In this document: positions 17,346-25,766 of the stretch, piece by piece | Numbering within the stretch: position 1 is the stretch's first letter | Layout: every line of letters starts with the position of its first letter | Notes under the pieces: model-generated | What the model was told of the DNA's origin: nothing | Database searches by the model: none | Seen by the model: the letters and a program-made list of their open reading frames with translations, nothing else | Assembly: GCF_003386195.1 (NCBI RefSeq) | Contig: NZ_QRDX01000004.1 | Span: 299,670 to 363,669, forward strand | Length of the DNA: 64,000 nucleotides | DNA from: Seonamhaeicola aphaedonensis | Lineage (GTDB): Bacteria > Bacteroidota > Bacteroidia > Flavobacteriales > Flavobacteriaceae | Direction: 5' to 3' | Position numbers and translations under genes: made by a program

Positions 17346-18836
17346 TTATTTTTCTTTATTTTGCTTTAAAAATTTGTGCATTATCTCCTTCAGATCAATT
17401 TGTTTATTAAATTCTCTTAGAGTAAATATAACTGAAATCGACACAATTAAAACCATTACCAAAAAACGAATATATTTCTGCCCAACAAGAGTTCCTAAAA
17501 AACCTATAAAACACAAGAAAACACAAAGAACAAATACTTTGTAAAAGGCTCTATTTAAGGTTAGTCCATATAAATAATGAGTTAATATTTTTAAGACTGT
17601 AAAATGTATAAAATAATGCAATAACAAACCTATTCCTAAACCTTTGAGTCCCCCATAATGATATGATAACGCGCATATTAAAAACAAAATAGCATTAAAA
17701 AACAAACTTGTTTTTATAAAAATTCTTGAATCTCCCTTAGCTATAATTACATAACCAATTGAAAAAGAAACTGCTTTAAACAGAGTTCCTAAAACCCCAA
17801 AAGTTACTAAACCTAAAATAACTAGAAATTCCTTTGTGTATAATATTCGAATTATTAAAAAATCAAAAGTTAAAAATAATAATATTATAGGCGTAATTAT
17901 TAAAACAGCAATGTTGGCTTGCTTGTTTACTACTTCATTTACTGCAACCTTATCTCTATTTATTGCCGAAAGTCTGGGAAAATAATCTGTTGACATAGCA
18001 CTAAAAACCATTCCAACGTAAGAATTTATTATTACCAACCCTGCACTATAAAAGCCTACTGCTTCAACACCTCCTTGATTTCTGATATAAATTTGAATTA
18101 ACCATAGAGTTAAAGCCCCTACAATGGATGTAAAACTCATAGTTAACCCTAATGAAAACATTGCTTTACTTTTTTGGTAAATCTCAGATAAACTATGCTT
18201 TATTGTTTTTGTTTTCTTAGTATTAGAATACCTTAAAAAAACTAAATATGTTATTACAAAACTTCCTATTATGGCAGGTACAATACCATCCATTCTAAAA
18301 TAAAAATATATAGGAAGTGAAATTAACAACGCTAATGAGCTACCCATTAAATTTGCCTTTGCAAGCTTTTTTAACTGATGATTCCCTTGAAATATTGCTA
18401 TTTTCCCTTTTGTAAGCTGATTAAATATAATAGCTATTGCCAACCATGTAAAATGGATGGTATATTTATCACTTCCAAAAGTCCAAACACTTAGAGGCTT
18501 AGAAAAACACACCACTAAAAACGCTCCCAAAACTCCGGTAATCCAAATAACCTTATTTAAAACCGATATAAAGTCCGAGATTTCACAACTTTCAGCATTT
18601 GAATTTAATTCAGATAATTCCTTAACAGCACTTGTATCTAAACCAACTTTTGTTACATCTACTATCAGTCTAATAGATGAATTAAACAAACCTAAAACCC
18701 CCAAACCATTAGCGCCTATTAAAACAGCTACTATCTTTGTTTTTATAACAGATAACAAAATATTATAAACTTGAACGCCACCAAATAATGTTGTAGCTTT
18801 TAATATTTGTTTATATGAGTTTTTATTTTCGTTCAA
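17346..18836 (-). CDS. O-antigen/capsule flippase (Wzx-like, MATE/MVF superfamily)
   Basis: The protein has about a dozen hydrophobic segments, and its N-terminal pattern, ILKATTLFGGVQVYNILLSV followed by KTKIVAVLIG, fits Wzx-type translocases (O-antigen flippases) that move undecaprenyl-linked repeat units across the inner membrane. The frame is open from ATG 18866, which overlaps the aminotransferase gene by 26 bp; TTG 18836, giving (M)NENKNSYKQIL, leaves a 4-bp gap and looks more native, so I chose it (496 residues). It is the transport step of the locus. A matching polymerase (Wzy) was not recognised in the window. Confidence 0.8.
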   Translation of the reverse strand: MNENKNSYKQILKATTLFGGVQVYNILLSVIKTKIVAVLIGANGLGVLGLFNSSIRLIVDVTKVGLDTSAVKELSELNSNAESCEISDFISVLNKVIWITGVLGAFLVVCFSKPLSVWTFGSDKYTIHFTWLAIAIIFNQLTKGKIAIFQGNHQLKKLAKANLMGSSLALLISLPIYFYFRMDGIVPAIIGSFVITYLVFLRYSNTKKTKTIKHSLSEIYQKSKAMFSLGLTMSFTSIVGALTLWLIQIYIRNQGGVEAVGFYSAGLVIINSYVGMVFSAMSTDYFPRLSAINRDKVAVNEVVNKQANIAVLIITPIILLFLTFDFLIIRILYTKEFLVILGLVTFGVLGTLFKAVSFSIGYVIIAKGDSRIFIKTSLFFNAILFLICALSYHYGGLKGLGIGLLLHYFIHFTVLKILTHYLYGLTLNRAFYKVFVLCVFLCFIGFLGTLVGQKYIRFLVMVLIVSISVIFTLREFNKQIDLKEIMHKFLKQNKEK

Positions 18837-18840
18837 AAAA

Positions 18841-19944
18841 CTATTTATAATTAGAAATAACTGCAACTATTTTCTCTACTTCTTGAGTTTCTAATAATTG
18901 ATTTATTGGTAAACTCAATACCTCTTTATGAATTTTTTCTGTTATAGGATATTTTTGATTATTTAGTCCCTGATATGCTTTTTGTTTATGGGTTGGTATT
19001 GGATAATGCACAAAAGTTTCGATGCCATTTTTATATAAGTAGTCCTTAAGTTCTTCTCTTCTCCTAGATCTAACTACGAAAAGGTGAAATACGTGTTCGT
19101 TTAAGTCTTTGGAATAAGGTAATTTAACATTTTCAGAATTCATATCTTGAAAATACCGACTAGCTATTTCTCGTCTTCTATTATTATCTTCATCAAGGTA
19201 GTTTAATTTAATTCTTAAAAAGGCTGCCTGTATTTCATCTAATCTGCAATTATATCCTTTGTAATCATTTTTATATGAAGTTCCCCTTCCATAATTTCTT
19301 AATCTATATAGAACTTCTGCTAGCGCTGAATCATTTGTCGTAATAGCTCCTGCCTCTCCTAGAGCTCCTAAGTTTTTAGTTGGATAAAAGCTAAAAGCTG
19401 CCGTATTTGAAACATTTCCAGCTTTTCTTCCATCCCTATATACAGCCCCATGAGCCTGAGCTGCATCCTCAATCAACAATAAATTATATGCTTTAGAAAT
19501 TTTATTCAAAGCAGCAACATCATAAAGCTTTCCATATAAATGAACTCCTAAAATAGCTTTTGTCTTTGGTGTTATAGCTTTTTCAACTTCAATAGGATTA
19601 ATATTAAATGTCTCTAAATTAGGTTCAACCAAAACAGGTTTCAATCCTTTATGACTTATAGCCAATATGGATGCTATATATGTATTTGCTGGAACAATTA
19701 TTTCGTCACCATCTTCCAATTTGCCTAATATTTTGTATGCTTCAAAAATAAGCTGAAGAGCATCTAAACCTGAACTAACACCTATACAATATTTTGTTCC
19801 ACAATATTTAGCATATTCACTTTCAAAAGTACTCACTTCTTCTCCTAAGATATATTGACCCAAACTTAAAAAGTCTTGAAATTTCTCTTGAAATTGAGTT
19901 TCAAAGCGAGCGTTTATTTTTTGTAAATCTAAAAACTTAATCAT
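18841..19944 (-). CDS. fdtB: FdtB-type sugar aminotransferase (DegT/DnrJ/EryC1/StrS family)
   Basis: The 367-residue PLP enzyme has the family pattern GTKYCIGVSSGLDALQLI, PANTYIAS, LIEDAAQAHGA (Asp160 faces PLP) and SFYPTKNLGALGEAGA (Lys190 forms the internal aldimine), with a C-terminal FVHYPIPTHKQ. FdtB aminates a dTDP-3-keto-6-deoxyhexose at C3 in the Fuc3N route, and the FdtA-like cupin in the same block would supply that keto sugar. Qui3N synthesis (QdtB) is an equally possible identity. It overlaps the next gene upstream by 4 bp (ATGA). Confidence 0.85.
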   Translation of the reverse strand: MIKFLDLQKINARFETQFQEKFQDFLSLGQYILGEEVSTFESEYAKYCGTKYCIGVSSGLDALQLIFEAYKILGKLEDGDEIIVPANTYIASILAISHKGLKPVLVEPNLETFNINPIEVEKAITPKTKAILGVHLYGKLYDVAALNKISKAYNLLLIEDAAQAHGAVYRDGRKAGNVSNTAAFSFYPTKNLGALGEAGAITTNDSALAEVLYRLRNYGRGTSYKNDYKGYNCRLDEIQAAFLRIKLNYLDEDNNRRREIASRYFQDMNSENVKLPYSKDLNEHVFHLFVVRSRRREELKDYLYKNGIETFVHYPIPTHKQKAYQGLNNQKYPITEKIHKEVLSLPINQLLETQEVEKIVAVISNYK

Positions 19945-20918
19945 ATAAACACACCATTTAATAGCTTGTAATTTTCAGTCTTAATTCTATAAAAATCCTG
20001 AGTTATAATTCTAGCTCCAAAACCTTCCTTCCAATACTGTAATCCTCTGTTAACTTGTTTACCATCATTTTCATTTGAGGAACCAAAATCAAAATATTTT
20101 TTGTCTGAAAAAACGTTACTAATTAAATGATAGTGCAATAAATCTAAACTTCCCAGAATATTCTTTTCTATATTCCCTGAAATATACTGACAATGAGCTA
20201 CATTTTTTGTTTCAAAAATTGTAGCTCCAGCAACTAAAGTGTTTTCGTAGTAAGTATTAAATTGCCTAATATTGTTAGGAAAGTATTCTTTTAACAATAA
20301 AATTTCCTCCAAACTATGAACTGGAGATACTTTATGTTTTAAGTTTAAATTTGGTATTAAAATCTCATTCCAAAATGCATCAAAACTGTTCTCTTCAATT
20401 ATTCTAAGGTTATGTTTTTCACCCCTTTTAACACCCTCCATTCTATTTCTTGAAATCTTTATTACAGCTTCATTATTTATCACAGAAAGAGACTCCCTCT
20501 TTATTAGTTCTGCATCTAGCAAAAACATCATATATAGTAGTTCGTCGTTAGGGAATTGAGAATATATTGAGGGTAGCATTTTAATTTCAAAATAGATAAT
20601 ATTGAGACCATTTAAAAAAGATAGAATTTCTCTAAATAATTCAATAAGGATATTAAATTTGAGTTCTGGTTTAACAATTACACCTCCATAACTCAACCCT
20701 TGATGAGAGTGTAATGTATTATCAACCTTATTTGCTGGCAAAACCGTAACAAGTTTATTTTTTCTAAAAACTAATAATGAAAAATCTTCAAATCTATCCT
20801 TGTGATACTCTATAAAATTTCTATGAAATAAAAAAGTACCATTCTTAGATTTAGAAATAAATTCATTCCAGATTTGGAAGTATTCCTTTGAATATCTAAT
20901 AATTTTATAGTCTCGCAT
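19941..20918 (-). CDS. GNAT/FemAB-like acyltransferase-family protein
   Basis: The 325-residue protein has IWNEFISKSKNGTFLFHRNF near the start, GLSYGGVIV, and a C-terminal segment with AGATIF, QYISGN, LDLLHYHLI and YFDFGSSNENDG. The pattern matches FemAB/BioF2-like GNAT acetyltransferases often found in glycan loci. It starts the minus-strand transcript that continues through the aminotransferase, flippase, acyltransferase and cupin genes. The acyl donor and acceptor are unknown. Confidence 0.72.
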   Translation of the reverse strand: MRDYKIIRYSKEYFQIWNEFISKSKNGTFLFHRNFIEYHKDRFEDFSLLVFRKNKLVTVLPANKVDNTLHSHQGLSYGGVIVKPELKFNILIELFREILSFLNGLNIIYFEIKMLPSIYSQFPNDELLYMMFLLDAELIKRESLSVINNEAVIKISRNRMEGVKRGEKHNLRIIEENSFDAFWNEILIPNLNLKHKVSPVHSLEEILLLKEYFPNNIRQFNTYYENTLVAGATIFETKNVAHCQYISGNIEKNILGSLDLLHYHLISNVFSDKKYFDFGSSNENDGKQVNRGLQYWKEGFGARIITQDFYRIKTENYKLLNGVFI

Positions 20919-21011
20919 AGAAATACTCTAAATGAATTGCACGATTTAGATGAAACATCTAGTTCATAAAAATAAAAATATTAAAGCAAATACTAGAGGT
21001 TTATAGTAAAA

Positions 21012-21536
21012 CTAACTTTTTTTAGGAGGATATCCAGCCAAAACCTTTGCAACAATAGCCTTTAATTGTGCCTCTCGGTTTTCTGGAGTGGTATTAGGGT
21101 TAAAGCTAGATTCACTAACAGCTTGCCAGAATAAACCTTTGCCTTTTTCATCAACAAAATCAATACTAATTTGTCTATTTAAATTACCCTGACCAACAGG
21201 TATCCCCAAAGAAATTCCACCTCCCATATTACGTCCGGCCCCACCTAAACCAACACCCACAGTATTCCTAGGTGCTCCTTGATATTCAATACTTCTAATA
21301 TCTATTAAAAAATCTGGTGTTTCAGAAATTTGGAAACCTAAGGAGTTCATTTTAGAATCTATGGCATCTAATAAGCGTTTCGCATCTAATTCACTCAAAC
21401 CCGTTTTCATATCACCTTAATACTGATAAGTTTTATAATCTGTAAAATCAGTAGTTCTGTCAAAATCATAATTTACACGAATGGGCGCACAACCAACTAG
21501 GAGTAAAGCAAATAATATGAGTTTTAATGATTTCAT
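21012..21536 (-). pseudogene. DUF4136-type lipoprotein gene broken by an in-frame TAA
   Basis: From ATG 21536 the frame gives a lipoprotein signal (LILFALLLVGCAP, Cys16) and then YDFDRTTDFTDYKTYQY and a TAA stop at 21417-21419. The same frame continues after the stop into GDMKTGLSELDAKRLLDAI and on to 21012 (open from ATG 21410, 132 residues). The two halves make one continuous DUF4136-like protein of 174 codons. A single base change, for example TAC to TAA, would explain the stop. The downstream part lacks a signal peptide and would stay in the cytoplasm if translated. A sequencing error cannot be excluded. Confidence 0.72.
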
Positions 21537-21597
21537 TTGAAGCAAATTTTTCATTAAAGGTACTCAAAAAATACTGCAAATAGAAAAGCTTTAAATA

Positions 21598-22596
21598 CTA
21601 AGGATTCAACATGTTCCACAAAGCATCTTTAAGTTGAACCATGCCTTGTTGCGCTACCGACGAAATAAACAAATAAGGAATAGGAAGTTCATTATCCAGT
21701 TCTTTTTTAAGTTCTGCTTTTAACTCATCATCCAACATGTCGCTTTTTGATATAGCAATCAGTCGTTCTTTATCAAGCATTTCTGGATTGTAACGTCTCA
21801 ATTCATCCAAAAGAATATCGTATTGTTTTTTAATATCATCGGCATCTGCGGGAATTAAAAACAGTAACACAGAGTTTCGCTCTATATGGCGTAAAAAATA
21901 ATGTCCTAAGCCTTTACCTTCAGCAGCACCCTCTATAATTCCAGGGATATCAGCCATAACAAAGGTTTGAAAATCTCTGTATTCAACAATACCTAAATTG
22001 GGTTTTAAAGTAGTAAATTCGTAATCGGCAATTTTAGGTTTTGCTGAGGTCATAACCGACAAAAGTGTGGATTTCCCAGCATTTGGAAACCCAACCAAGC
22101 CTACATCAGCCAATACCTTTAACTCTAAAGTAATATACTTTTCCTCAAGTGGCAAACCAGGTTGTGCATAACGAGGGGTTTGATTGGTAGCCGTTTTAAA
22201 ATGCCAGTTCCCTAAACCACCCTTTCCGCCTTGAACGAGAATTTGCTCTTCCTTATCTTCTGTAATTTCTAGGAGTATATCGTTTGTTTCAGTATCTCTA
22301 ACAACTGTTCCCAGAGGCACATCAACGTACACATCCTCTCCATCGGCACCCGTACTTCTACTACTGCCACCATGTTCGCCATGACCTGCTCGAAAATGCT
22401 TTTTAAATTTTAAATGAAAGAGCGTCCACATATTCGCATTACCACGAATAATCACATGGCCGCCTCGGCCACCATCACCTCCATCAGGACCACCTTTGGC
22501 AATATATTTTTCTCTATGCAAGTGCGCAGACCCCTTACCTCCGTTTCCAGACGACACATAGACCTTTACATAATCAACAAAATTCCCTTCAGTCAT
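21598..22596 (-). CDS. obgE: Obg-family GTPase
   Basis: The 332-residue protein has the N-terminal glycine-rich Obg fold ([33 protein letters not shown]) and the GTPase domain with G1 [10 protein letters not shown]3 DIPGI, and G4-like SKSD. Obg/CgtA proteins act in 50S ribosome assembly and stress control in the cytoplasm. The next gene upstream on the same strand is the hpt-adk fusion, separated by 63 bp that contain a TTTAAAG-rich repeat. Length and motif order are as usual for the family. Confidence 0.96.
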   Translation of the reverse strand: MTEGNFVDYVKVYVSSGNGGKGSAHLHREKYIAKGGPDGGDGGRGGHVIIRGNANMWTLFHLKFKKHFRAGHGEHGGSSRSTGADGEDVYVDVPLGTVVRDTETNDILLEITEDKEEQILVQGGKGGLGNWHFKTATNQTPRYAQPGLPLEEKYITLELKVLADVGLVGFPNAGKSTLLSVMTSAKPKIADYEFTTLKPNLGIVEYRDFQTFVMADIPGIIEGAAEGKGLGHYFLRHIERNSVLLFLIPADADDIKKQYDILLDELRRYNPEMLDKERLIAISKSDMLDDELKAELKKELDNELPIPYLFISSVAQQGMVQLKDALWNMLNP

Positions 22597-22599
22597 ATT

Positions 22600-22643
22600 T
22601 TGAGTTTAAAGTTTTAAGTTTAAAGTTTAAAGTTTAAACTCAA
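22600..22643. repeat. Short AT tandem with inverted ends
   Basis: The stretch repeats TTTAAAG/AGTTTAA several times and is bounded by TTGAGTTTAAA (22600-22610) and its inverse TTTAAACTCAA (22633-22643). It lies just upstream of obgE. It could form a hairpin leader; there are no spacers or repeats of CRISPR length. Confidence 0.5.
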
Positions 22644-22659
22644 GCTCTTAAAGTATAAG

Positions 22660-23769
22660 TTAGAGATTATCTATGACACCACTTAAACGCACGGTAATAT
22701 CTTCAATGCTCCCCACACCATCAACACCAAAATACTTATTTTGGGCAGAATAGTAATCTTTTAAGATAGCTGTTTTATTGTAATATTCTTTAATTCTATT
22801 TCGAATAATAGACTCATCGGCATCGTCAGCTCTTCCGCTAGTTTTACCTCTTTCTAATAATCGTTTTACGAGTACTTCATCATCAACCTCTAAAGCAATC
22901 ATGGCATTAATAGCGGAATCTTTTGTATCCATTAATTCATCCAATGCTTTTGCTTGGGCATCGGTACGTGGAAATCCATCAAAAATAAACCCATTGGCGT
23001 CAGCATTCTTTTCAACTTCAGCATTCAACATATCAATAGTTACTTGATCTGGCACCAATGCGCCTTTGTCCATATAAGACTTGGCCAACATACCCAAAGC
23101 GGTTTCATTTTTAATATTGTACCTAAAAACATCACCTGTAGAAATGTGTACGAGATTATACTTTTCTTTTAAAAATTCTGCTTGGGTTCCTTTACCTGCT
23201 CCCGGAGGACCAAATAGCACTAAGTTTGTCATATGTTGCGTTTCTTTTATTTGATATACTTCTGGTAAATCTCTTCCTAAATTATCATAATCCAATCCGT
23301 AACCAACTATAAATTTATCTGGAATTTCAATACCTACATAATGTAATTTAAAGTCTTTTTTATAAGCTTCAGGTTTGTAAAAAAGCGTTGCAATTTTAAG
23401 GGTCTTTACTTTTTCATTCTTAAAAATTCTGTACACTTCGGCCAAAGTTTTTCCCGTATCTATAATATCTTCGAGAATAATAACTGTTCTACCTGTAAGA
23501 TCTTGAGTAAGGCCAATTAAACGCTGAATATCTTCTGAGGATTGTAAGCCTTCGTAAGAAGCTAGTTTAATAAAAGTAACTTCGCATGGTTTTGGATACT
23601 TTTTTACAAAGTCACTTGTTAGCATAAAAGACCCATTTAAAATACCTACAAATACTGGAATTTCATCGCCTAAATCAGCCGAAATTTCTTTGACCAATCT
23701 ATCAATGGCCTTCTCAATTTGTGCTGCAGAAATAAGAGGTTTAAAAAATTTGTCGTGTAATTTTATCAC
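22660..23769 (-). CDS. adk: Hypoxanthine phosphoribosyltransferase-adenylate kinase fusion
   Basis: The 369-residue product joins two enzymes. Residues 1-175 are a type I phosphoribosyltransferase (VGILNGSFM, PRPP loop ILEDIIDTGKTL), which salvages hypoxanthine/guanine. From about Met180 there is a full adenylate kinase: P-loop GPPGAGKGTQ, HISTGDVFR, DGFPRT, and the LID GKTSGRADD. Adenylate kinase balances ATP, ADP and AMP. The frame is open to 23802, but the -7 element at 23790-23797 lies inside that extension, so the GTG at 23769, giving (M)IKLHDKFF, is the likely start. Such fusions are known in Flavobacteriaceae. Confidence 0.92.
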   Translation of the reverse strand: MIKLHDKFFKPLISAAQIEKAIDRLVKEISADLGDEIPVFVGILNGSFMLTSDFVKKYPKPCEVTFIKLASYEGLQSSEDIQRLIGLTQDLTGRTVIILEDIIDTGKTLAEVYRIFKNEKVKTLKIATLFYKPEAYKKDFKLHYVGIEIPDKFIVGYGLDYDNLGRDLPEVYQIKETQHMTNLVLFGPPGAGKGTQAEFLKEKYNLVHISTGDVFRYNIKNETALGMLAKSYMDKGALVPDQVTIDMLNAEVEKNADANGFIFDGFPRTDAQAKALDELMDTKDSAINAMIALEVDDEVLVKRLLERGKTSGRADDADESIIRNRIKEYYNKTAILKDYYSAQNKYFGVDGVGSIEDITVRLSGVIDNL

Positions 23770-23789
23770 CCTAAACTTGTTTTGAGCAG

Positions 23790-23797
23790 CAAAGATA
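23790..23797 (-). promoter_or_regulatory. Candidate -7 element TATCTTTG for hpt-adk
   Basis: The minus strand reads TATCTTTG, matching TAnnTTTG, 20 bp upstream of the GTG at 23769. It falls inside the longest open frame from 23802 and is therefore evidence for the later start codon. Confidence 0.45.
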
Positions 23798-23862
23798 ATC
23801 AATAGATTAAGTAATACCGATTTTTTGAATTAGGATTTAGAACCTAATTTCATATTTAAGTG

Positions 23863-23870
23863 TATTTTTG
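23863..23870 (+). promoter_or_regulatory. Candidate -7 element TATTTTTG for purK
   Basis: TATTTTTG matches the TAnnTTTG consensus and ends 35 bp before the ATG at 23906. No clear -33 TTG was found at the normal distance. Confidence 0.45.
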
Positions 23871-23905
23871 CAACATCTTTAAACAGTTTTATTTAAAAGA
23901 CATTG

Positions 23906-25060
23906 ATGAACTTTTTTTCTTCTGATTTTAAATTGGGAATTCTTGGTGGCGGCCAACTTGGTAAAATGCTGCTTTACAATACTAGAAAATTTGATATAAA
24001 CACCTCGGTGATGGATTCCAGTAATGAGGCACCTTGTAAAATTGCTTGTAATGAGTTTACACTTGGTGACTTAATGGATTACGAAGCGGTTTACAACTTT
24101 GGTAAAAAAGTAGATGTACTTACTATTGAAATTGAAAATGTAAATGTTGATGCTCTGGAAACCCTAGAGAAAGAAGGCATAAAAGTATATCCCGCCTCTA
24201 AAACTTTGAGAACTATTCAAAACAAGGCGAAACAAAAACTATTTTACGTTGATAATGATATTCCAACGGCTCCTTTCTCAAGGTTTGCTTATACCTCTGA
24301 AATAAAAGAATCTATAAATCATGGTGGTTTATCACTGCCCTTTGTTTGGAAAAGTGCCCAATTTGGATACGACGGGCAAGGTGTTAAAATTGTAAGAACC
24401 ATTGCGGATTTAGATGGATTACCAAACGTAGAATGTATAGTGGAAAACTTGGTTCCTTTTAAGAATGAATTAGCGGTAATTGTTGCCCGAAATGCTTCTG
24501 GTGATATTAAAAGCTATCCAGTTGTTGAAATGGAATTTCACCCAGAAGCCAATCAAGTTGAATATGTTATTTGTCCTGCAAGAATTGATAATGCTGTGAC
24601 AAATAAGGCAAAAGCAGTGGCCCTGAAAGTCTCTGAAGCTTTTAATCATGTTGGATTACTAGCTGTTGAAATGTTTCAAACTAAAGATGATCAAATTTTA
24701 GTTAACGAAGTAGCACCAAGGCCACATAATTCTGGCCACCAAACCATTGAAGCCAGTTATACGTCTCAATTTGAACAACACATAAGAGCTATTTTAAATT
24801 TACCGTTAGGAAGAACCGATAGTAAAGTAGGTGGCGTTATGGTAAATTTAGTTGGCGCTGAAGGTTTTACAGGAAATGTAGTTTATAAAAATATTGAAAC
24901 CATTATGGAAATGGATGGTGTAACCCCACATATTTACGGGAAGAAGCAAACGAGACCATTCCGAAAAATGGGACATGTTACCATAGTAAATGAAGATTTA
25001 GATGAAGCCAGACGTGTGGCAGAAGCGGTAAAGAAAAGTATAAAAGTTATAAGTGAGTAA
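23906..25060 (+). CDS. purK: N5-carboxyaminoimidazole ribonucleotide synthase
   Basis: The 384-residue protein has the PurK N-terminus KLGILGGGQLGKML, an ATP-grasp middle (PFVWKSAQFGYDGQGVKIV, IVENLVPFKNELAVIVAR) and a C-terminal EVAPRPHNSGHQTIEA metal/phosphate-binding region. It converts AIR, ATP and bicarbonate to N5-CAIR in purine synthesis. purE, which performs the next step, begins 74 bp downstream. The first in-frame codon is a TTG at 23903 directly before the ATG at 23906, which I take as the start. Confidence 0.96.
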   Translation: MNFFSSDFKLGILGGGQLGKMLLYNTRKFDINTSVMDSSNEAPCKIACNEFTLGDLMDYEAVYNFGKKVDVLTIEIENVNVDALETLEKEGIKVYPASKTLRTIQNKAKQKLFYVDNDIPTAPFSRFAYTSEIKESINHGGLSLPFVWKSAQFGYDGQGVKIVRTIADLDGLPNVECIVENLVPFKNELAVIVARNASGDIKSYPVVEMEFHPEANQVEYVICPARIDNAVTNKAKAVALKVSEAFNHVGLLAVEMFQTKDDQILVNEVAPRPHNSGHQTIEASYTSQFEQHIRAILNLPLGRTDSKVGGVMVNLVGAEGFTGNVVYKNIETIMEMDGVTPHIYGKKQTRPFRKMGHVTIVNEDLDEARRVAEAVKKSIKVISE

Positions 25061-25134
25061 AGTGTAATAGTTGAATCGTTTATTTGTTAAGCTATATAAA
25101 ACTAATAAATAAACAACTGAACAAATAAAGTATT

Positions 25135-25614
25135 ATGAAAGTAGGTGTAATTATGGGAAGCAAGAGTGACCTCCCAGTTATGCAAGATGCCATAGACATC
25201 TTAAAAGGATTTGATATTGAAGTTGAAGTTGATATTGTTTCTGCACACAGGACTCCAGATAAACTTTTTGATTATGGCAAAAATGCGCATACACGGGGTT
25301 TATCGGTTATTATTGCTGGTGCTGGTGGTGCTGCACATTTACCTGGTATGATTGCCTCATTGTCACCACTTCCAGTTATTGGTGTTCCTGTAAAAAGCAG
25401 CAACTCTATTGATGGTTGGGATTCTGTGCTTTCTATTTTACAAATGCCAGGTGGTGTTCCTGTTGCCACTGTTGCCCTAAACGGTGCAAAAAATGCAGGT
25501 ATTTTAGCGGCACAAATTATTGGCTCTGCAGATAAATGTGTGTTAGACAAAATAATTGCTTATAAAGAAGGCTTAAAAATTAAAGTAAACGAATCCGCAA
25601 AAGATTTACAATAA
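25135..25614 (+). CDS. purE: 5-(carboxyamino)imidazole ribonucleotide mutase
   Basis: The 159-residue protein has the class I PurE signatures: GVIMGSKSDLPVM, SAHRTPDKL, AGAGGAAHLPGMIASL, and PVIGVPVKSS. It isomerises N5-CAIR to CAIR directly after PurK in purine biosynthesis. The gene follows purK on the same strand with 74 bp between, and a strong terminator starts 2 bp after its stop codon. Confidence 0.97.
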   Translation: MKVGVIMGSKSDLPVMQDAIDILKGFDIEVEVDIVSAHRTPDKLFDYGKNAHTRGLSVIIAGAGGAAHLPGMIASLSPLPVIGVPVKSSNSIDGWDSVLSILQMPGGVPVATVALNGAKNAGILAAQIIGSADKCVLDKIIAYKEGLKIKVNESAKDLQ

Positions 25615-25615
25615 A

Positions 25616-25641
25616 AAATCCTGAGATAAACCTCAGGATTT
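25616..25641 (+). terminator. Hairpin terminator after purE
   Basis: AAATCCTGAG and CTCAGGATTT form a perfect 10-bp stem with a six-base loop, ATAAAC. It starts 2 bp after the purE stop. The following sequence has only a short T run, so it is a plausible but not ideal intrinsic terminator. Confidence 0.65.
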
Positions 25642-25715
25642 CACTAGCTATATTAACATATAATTTTATTCGAGTTAGTCACTCTTATAACTTTCACAAA
25701 CAAAAATATAAAAAT

Positions 25716-25737
25716 TTTACTATGTATGCATAGTAAA
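25716..25737. promoter_or_regulatory. Palindromic stem upstream of the M3 peptidase gene
   Basis: TTTACTATG, a four-base loop TATG, and CATAGTAAA make a perfect 9-bp stem, 30 bp before the ATG at 25767. It could be an operator or a small leader hairpin. No TAnnTTTG element was seen around it. Confidence 0.35.
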
Positions 25738-25766
25738 TTATAAATATTTACAATATCCTCATAAGA

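Noticed and set aside
22600..22643. Possible CRISPR-like array from tandem TTTAAAG units.
   Set aside because: The units are only 7-9 bp with no unique spacers, so they do not form a CRISPR array.
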